This document shows, piece after piece, positions 23,212 through 27,391 of a stretch of 27,391 nucleotides of DNA. Source of the stretch: Bacteroidales bacterium UBA5621. GTDB taxonomy: Bacteria > Bacteroidota > Bacteroidia > Bacteroidales > VadinHA17. The stretch covers positions 42,233 through 69,623 of the forward strand of contig DIKJ01000008.1 in the NCBI GenBank assembly GCA_002424525.1. The letters are read 5' to 3'. A model generated the notes under the pieces. The model worked only from the letters and a program-made list of their open reading frames with translations, was not told the DNA's origin and searched no databases. The translations under genes and the position numbers were made by a program. The first letter of the stretch is position 1. Each line of letters opens with the position of its first letter.

Positions 23212-24930
23212 TCAGAACCGTCTTGCGACAACAAACCTGCCATAGGATGATATCCCTGTGGCTCGCTGTTTAAAAACCACTGTATAAACACCTGCCGGAA
23301 AGGCCCTGACATCAAGTATTACCGGACTCCCCTCATAAGCCATACTGTTATAATCACTTAAAATCGTACCCGCCGTATTGTATAACCTTATGTTTATGTA
23401 TCCCCTGAGCTTTTCAGGCACTACCGCATAGACATAAAACGCAGCCGGGTTCGGATATAATAACGGCGCCGCAGGGCTGGTAGTATCCACAGGATTGCGA
23501 ATATGGGTCATTCCCACTTCTAAAAAACTTTTCCGGCGCGGTTCAGCCATAACGTTATATATCACAGTGTCAATGTAGCCTTCTGCCGTGAAAGTAAGGT
23601 CCCATGAACCCGGCGCGGTCAGCCTGATGAACCTGCCGGTAAGGGTGTCGGCATAAACATGGGAATTGTCCCTGTCGTGACCGGCAATGAAAACCTTTGC
23701 AGGCACTGGCTCACCGGTCCTTCTGTCGGTAACGATACCGTGAATTCCGTAGAGGGCATTTTCGATATATCCCAGCAGTGAAACCCTGTTGTATTCCCAC
23801 AGATCAGCAAGCTTGTCGGCCGGAGTAATATAGTTTTCGTCAAGCTCTAGCGTAACCTCCCTGCCATTAAGCGCGTAAGTGACATAATCCTGACGTCCCC
23901 CGTAAATCTGATACCACGCATACCCGTTCGTGATTCCGTTGCTGAGGTCGGTCATGTAGCCTGCCGGTGAATAATTATGGACGCTGTCGGCATACTCTCT
24001 CGAGATAGTGTAAAACCAGCTGTTATCAGCATGAAGCCTCTGCCATCTGTCCCATGGATAATTGACAACCTCGGCGCCTGAATGAAGGTTTGCCGAGAGA
24101 ACAAACCTGTGCTTTGCCAGGAATGCCATCATATCAAGTGTCTCTTTTTGTCTTGGAGTATTTGCAGAAGCCGGATCGGGAAAATTCCTGTTAAGATCGT
24201 AACCTGCTGCATTAAACCTTATGGGAGAGGTAATAGTATTGCCCGTGTTGTAAGTTCCATCGGGATTTGCCAGAGGATTGATCCAGATTTCGAGATTGTC
24301 AACAAGGTTCCTGACCCTCCCGTCGGAGGCATAGTTGCTGAGAAGATAACCGGCAAGCCTGAGCATCAGAATAAATCCACCTGTTTCGTTGCCATGTATT
24401 GTCGAAGTGCAGAACACTTTCGGCTCATCCTCATCAGTTCCGGGGTTATCAGAGATCTTCAGGACATAGACTATTTTTCCGTTAATGGTTGTCCCGATAG
24501 TGTCGAGCCTGCAGAGTGAAGGGTAATTCTCCGAATAATAAAGCATTATTGAATCATACTGGGGCAGAGTGGGATAGCTCTCCCACGCCATAACCTCTTC
24601 AATACTCCGTGCAGTCCGGATCCCCTTTATTTCGTCAGTTTCTACAATTGAATAATCATATCCTCCCTTTATGAACCACTCCGCAGTCAGCGGCGAAAGA
24701 ATCACATGGACTCTGTTTTCTCTGACCCTGCTTACGGAAACATTCCGGGTAAGATGGTCAAACGCCCGGGCTCCCGGGTGGGAGATAATAATCTCAGCCT
24801 GACCCTTTTCCCTGATTATCTCAAGCACTCTTCTGTCAGAAGAGCTGTATTGCCCGTGACACCGCGGATAGAGCAAGATCATGGCAATGGCTGACAGTGC
24901 CAGCCATTTGACAGCAGTGGATCTAAACAT
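23212..24930 (-). CDS. Secreted M14 zinc carboxypeptidase with type IX sorting domain
   Basis: A 572-residue exported peptidase. After the signal peptide (about 1-27) comes a propeptide-like region (about 30-115). The M14 catalytic domain (about 120-390) has TIHGNETGG (zinc ligands H179, E182), YDLNRNFPDP (R248 substrate site), NLHSGAEVVNYPWD (H283) and VTLELDEN (catalytic E362). A carboxypeptidase-regulatory-like beta domain is at about 393-475. The tail (about 488-572) begins LLYPNP, has DVRAFPAGVYTVVF and ends GRFVVARRF, which is the form of a type A sorting domain cleaved at the cell surface. The ATG at 24930 overlaps the end of ychF by 8 bp; a longer frame from 24984 is rejected. It links to the GldD/GldE genes as probable type IX cargo. 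Confidence 0.92.
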   Translation of the reverse strand: MFRSTAVKWLALSAIAMILLYPRCHGQYSSSDRRVLEIIREKGQAEIIISHPGARAFDHLTRNVSVSRVRENRVHVILSPLTAEWFIKGGYDYSIVETDEIKGIRTARSIEEVMAWESYPTLPQYDSIMLYYSENYPSLCRLDTIGTTINGKIVYVLKISDNPGTDEDEPKVFCTSTIHGNETGGFILMLRLAGYLLSNYASDGRVRNLVDNLEIWINPLANPDGTYNTGNTITSPIRFNAAGYDLNRNFPDPASANTPRQKETLDMMAFLAKHRFVLSANLHSGAEVVNYPWDRWQRLHADNSWFYTISREYADSVHNYSPAGYMTDLSNGITNGYAWYQIYGGRQDYVTYALNGREVTLELDENYITPADKLADLWEYNRVSLLGYIENALYGIHGIVTDRRTGEPVPAKVFIAGHDRDNSHVYADTLTGRFIRLTAPGSWDLTFTAEGYIDTVIYNVMAEPRRKSFLEVGMTHIRNPVDTTSPAAPLLYPNPAAFYVYAVVPEKLRGYINIRLYNTAGTILSDYNSMAYEGSPVILDVRAFPAGVYTVVFKQRATGISSYGRFVVARRF

Positions 24931-26020
24931 TGAACCGGATATGGAGAATATCGCCGTCCTCAACAACATAATTCTTTCCTTCAATCAACAGCCTGCCTGC
25001 TTCCTTAACGGCATGTTCGGAGCGTAACGATACGAAATCGTTATATTTCATTACCTCGGCCCTGATAAAACCTCTTTCGAGGTCGCTGTGTATAACACCT
25101 GCAGCCTGTGAGGCGGTCATGCCTTTTCTGATTGTCCAGGCCCTTATTTCCTTTGGCCCTACCGTAAAGAAGGTCTGGAGATTAAGCATCCTGTATGCAG
25201 ACCGCACAAGTTTATCAACACCCGGTTCCGCAAGACCCGCATCCCTGAGGAAAGCGGCCCTGTCCTCTGCGCTTTCAAGTTCAGCGATCTCGGCTTCGAC
25301 CGCTCCTGCAATTATAAGTATTTCAGCCTCAATGCCATTAAGATGCTCCCTTACCTTTTCAACATAACTGTTCCCGGCAACAGCTGATCCCTCATCAACG
25401 TTGCATACGTAAATAACAGGTTTCATAGTAAGAAGAAAGAGATCGTCGATATATTTCCTCTCTTCATTCTTCACATCCAGGGTACGGGCATTATTAATAT
25501 TTCCGATATGATCGCGGAAGCGGTACAGCACCTCACAGCCATGTTTTGCATCCTTATCCCCAACCCTGACCGCTTTTTCCAGCTTCTGAATCTTTTTTTC
25601 CACCGATTCGAGGTCCTTTAACTGCAACTCAAAATCAATTGTCTCAAGATCCCTTACGGGATCGACTGATCCGTCGATATGCTGAAGAGTGTCGCTGTCA
25701 AAACACCTGAGTACATGTATCAGTGCATCGGTGTTTCTGATATCTCCGAGAAATTTGTTCCCTACTCCCTCCCCCTTGCTTGAACCCCTGGCAAGACCGG
25801 GAATATCCACTATTTCAATGGTTGTAGGGACGATCCTGTCAGTAACCTGATACTGTGCCAGTTCATAAAGCCTGGGATCGGGTACCTGGACGATCCCGAT
25901 ATTTGATTTTGTCGCGCTGAAAGCATATGCGCTGATTTCCCCTCTGGTGCCGGAGATGCAGTTAAAAATTGTTGTCTTCCCGACATTCGTTATACCGGTG
26001 ATACCGCACTGCAGAGCCAT
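24923..26020 (-). CDS. ychF: Redox-regulated ATPase YchF (Obg family)
   Basis: A 365-residue Obg-like protein that binds ATP rather than GTP and associates with ribosomes. Motifs are: G1 GITNVGKTT (9-17), G3 DIPGL (72-76), GSSKGEGVGNKFLGDIR (79-95) and NVDE (207-210) in place of NKxD, which is the hallmark of ATP preference. A coiled region lies at about 130-160, and the C-terminal TGS domain at about 280-364 ends YVVEDGDILHIRFNV. The G1 differs from the common GLPNVGKST by Thr substitutions. This keeps the Lys and a hydroxyl residue, so function is probably intact. It overlaps hisS by one base and the M14 gene by 8 bp, so the run is one operon. Confidence 0.95.
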   Translation of the reverse strand: MALQCGITGITNVGKTTIFNCISGTRGEISAYAFSATKSNIGIVQVPDPRLYELAQYQVTDRIVPTTIEIVDIPGLARGSSKGEGVGNKFLGDIRNTDALIHVLRCFDSDTLQHIDGSVDPVRDLETIDFELQLKDLESVEKKIQKLEKAVRVGDKDAKHGCEVLYRFRDHIGNINNARTLDVKNEERKYIDDLFLLTMKPVIYVCNVDEGSAVAGNSYVEKVREHLNGIEAEILIIAGAVEAEIAELESAEDRAAFLRDAGLAEPGVDKLVRSAYRMLNLQTFFTVGPKEIRAWTIRKGMTASQAAGVIHSDLERGFIRAEVMKYNDFVSLRSEHAVKEAGRLLIEGKNYVVEDGDILHIRFNV

Positions 26021-27391
26021 CAGATTTTCTCTTTAAGATCGTTTGCGACAAATGATTCAAAATCCCCGGACGACATACTTGACTGCTCCCCTGTTGACAT
26101 TATTTTTACCGTAACCTGATTATTTTTAATCTCTTCCACGCCGGCCATAACAACCACTGGTATTTTATTGGAGTCGGCATAGGCCATTTGCTTTTTCAGC
26201 TTTACCGGATCGGGATAGAGCTCAGATCTGATCTCACTTTTTTTCAGCAGATCAAAAATCTTAAGGGCATAAGCTGTTTCGTTCTGTCCAAAATTGAGGA
26301 TCAGCACCTGGGTGCCGGATGAACTGACATTTCCGAAAAGATTCAGCTGTTCAAGCACATCATATATCCTGTCGGCTCCGAACGAGATGCCGACACCGGA
26401 AATACCCTCAAGTCCGAACACTCCGGTAAGGTTGTCATACCTTCCCCCGCCGCCGATGCTCCCTATCGCGACATCCCTGGCCTTTACCTCAATGATGGCC
26501 CCGGTATAGTAGTTAAGGCCGCGGGCAAGGGTCAGGTCAAACTCCACATCCGACCATAGAGGGGCCCCACCAACGTAATCAAACAGGGTACGCAATTCCT
26601 CAATGCCCTTCATTCCGGTTTTCTGACCGGAAAGTATCCTCTCAAGCTCATCCAGTTTTCTTCCTGTATTTCCGGCAAGTTTCAGCACAGGCTCAAGTTT
26701 TTCAACCGCGGAACCGGAAATCCCCTTGCTTAGCAATTCCTCCTTAACATCATCCAGGCCTCTCTTGTCAATCTTGTCAATGGCAATTGTGATATCGGTC
26801 AGCCTGTCAGCCTCACCAATAAATCCTGCAAGGCCGGATAATACTTTCCTGTTATTGATTTTTATCACCGTCGCGATCCCCAGTCGGGCAAAAATATCAT
26901 CTGCGATCCTTATAAGCTCGTATTCATTCAGCAGTGAATCACTTCCGATCACATCGGCGTCGCACTGAAAAAACTCCCTGTACCTGCCTTTCTGGGGCCT
27001 GTCGGCCCTCCAGACCGGTTGTATCTGATACCGCTTGAAAGGGAATGTAATCTCATTGCGATGCTGTACGACATAACGGGCAAACGGAACGGTAAGGTCG
27101 TACCGCAATCCCTTGCTGCAGAGCTTCAGGGCAAGGCGGTTCTGCTCCCTTGCTGAAAGCTCGTCATCGCTGATACCGGAAAGGAAGTCCCCCGAATCAA
27201 GTATCTTGAACAGGAGCCTGTCTCCTTCCTCTCCATACTTCCCGATAAGGGTCGGGAGGTTCTCCATGGCGGGAGTCTCTATGGGATTATAGCCATAAAG
27301 CCTGAAAATCCTCTTTATGGTATCGAAAATATAATCCCTTTTCAGCATCTCACCGGCTGAAAAGTCTCTGGTTCCTTTTGGTATGGATGGC
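26020..27391 (-). CDS. hisS: Histidyl-tRNA synthetase, partial (start beyond right edge)
   Basis: A class II synthetase that charges tRNA-His. The frame stays open to the right edge. Upstream of the first ATG (27348) it reads [14 protein letters not shown], which is the conserved N-terminus of HisRS. So the true start lies just outside the window and the ATG is internal; 456 sense codons are visible. Motifs are motif 2 [12 protein letters not shown]...[27 protein letters not shown] in order, the histidine signature [12 protein letters not shown], motif 3 [11 protein letters not shown]...GISFGADR, and the anticodon-binding domain (last about 90 residues, [10 protein letters not shown] to the end). 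It overlaps ychF by one base. Confidence 0.96.
   Translation of the reverse strand, partial: PSIPKGTRDFSAGEMLKRDYIFDTIKRIFRLYGYNPIETPAMENLPTLIGKYGEEGDRLLFKILDSGDFLSGISDDELSAREQNRLALKLCSKGLRYDLTVPFARYVVQHRNEITFPFKRYQIQPVWRADRPQKGRYREFFQCDADVIGSDSLLNEYELIRIADDIFARLGIATVIKINNRKVLSGLAGFIGEADRLTDITIAIDKIDKRGLDDVKEELLSKGISGSAVEKLEPVLKLAGNTGRKLDELERILSGQKTGMKGIEELRTLFDYVGGAPLWSDVEFDLTLARGLNYYTGAIIEVKARDVAIGSIGGGGRYDNLTGVFGLEGISGVGISFGADRIYDVLEQLNLFGNVSSSGTQVLILNFGQNETAYALKIFDLLKKSEIRSELYPDPVKLKKQMAYADSNKIPVVVMAGVEEIKNNQVTVKIMSTGEQSSMSSGDFESFVANDLKEKI

Noticed and set aside
27346..27348. ATG at 27348 as the start of hisS
   Set aside because: The frame continues upstream as [14 protein letters not shown], the conserved HisRS N-terminus, so the gene is cut by the window edge.
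1..27391. CRISPR arrays, tRNA/rRNA genes, insertion sequences, prophage or defence genes
   Set aside because: Scanned by eye for spaced direct repeats, tRNA-like cloverleaves, transposase/integrase motifs and terminal repeats; none supported.

Overview
The window looks like chromosomal housekeeping DNA from a member of the Bacteroidota, most likely an uncultured Bacteroidales/Marinilabiliales relative. The evidence is: gliding/type IX secretion genes gldE and gldD; an exported carboxypeptidase with a type IX sorting tail; promoters of the Bacteroidota form TAnnTTTG; start codons mostly without Shine-Dalgarno sequences; and a tiny AURKAIP1/COX24-type basic protein beside HU. I see no phage, IS, CRISPR, tRNA or rRNA sequence.

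Layout. 1-575 (-): 5'-proximal part of uridine kinase, running off the left edge. 697-4109 (+): manA, a YwqK/MORN-like lipoprotein, engB and prs. 4235-5949 (+): rplY (L25/Ctc), pth and an S4-domain RNA-binding protein, behind a good promoter with an inverted repeat. 6102-9327 (+): a tight trio of PlsC-type acyltransferase, short-chain dehydrogenase and two-domain VOC protein, probably lipid or small-molecule metabolism. 9317-10525 (-): M19 dipeptidase lipoprotein. 10817-13143 (+): OsmC-family protein, a strong hairpin, then apolipoprotein N-acyltransferase. 13169-17322 (-): HU, a 29-codon ribosomal-type protein, RNase G and DsbD, read in that order. 17655-21500 (+): ssb, gldE, gldD, a phosphopantetheinyl transferase and an archaeal-type GGGP synthase. 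21508-27391 (-): hisS (cut by the right edge), ychF, an M14 carboxypeptidase and a PafA-like phosphatase homologue, read in that order.

How the genes fit together. Much of the set serves translation (engB, rplY, pth, S4 protein, hisS, ychF, HU-linked small protein, RNase G) and the cell envelope (Lnt, DsbD, lipoproteins, GldD/E, acyltransferase, GGGP synthase). The M14 protein is a probable cargo of the secretion machinery that GldD and GldE belong to.

Most notable: the PafA-like protein (21508-23169) keeps the family fold but has lost the nucleophile and several metal and phosphate ligands, so it looks like a pseudophosphatase. Next are the 29-codon basic protein that ordinary ORF calling misses, the archaeal-type ether-lipid enzyme overlapping a phosphopantetheinyl transferase, and a 332-bp gap between HU and ssb where mutY might be expected. 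I did not find a clearly new multi-gene system.
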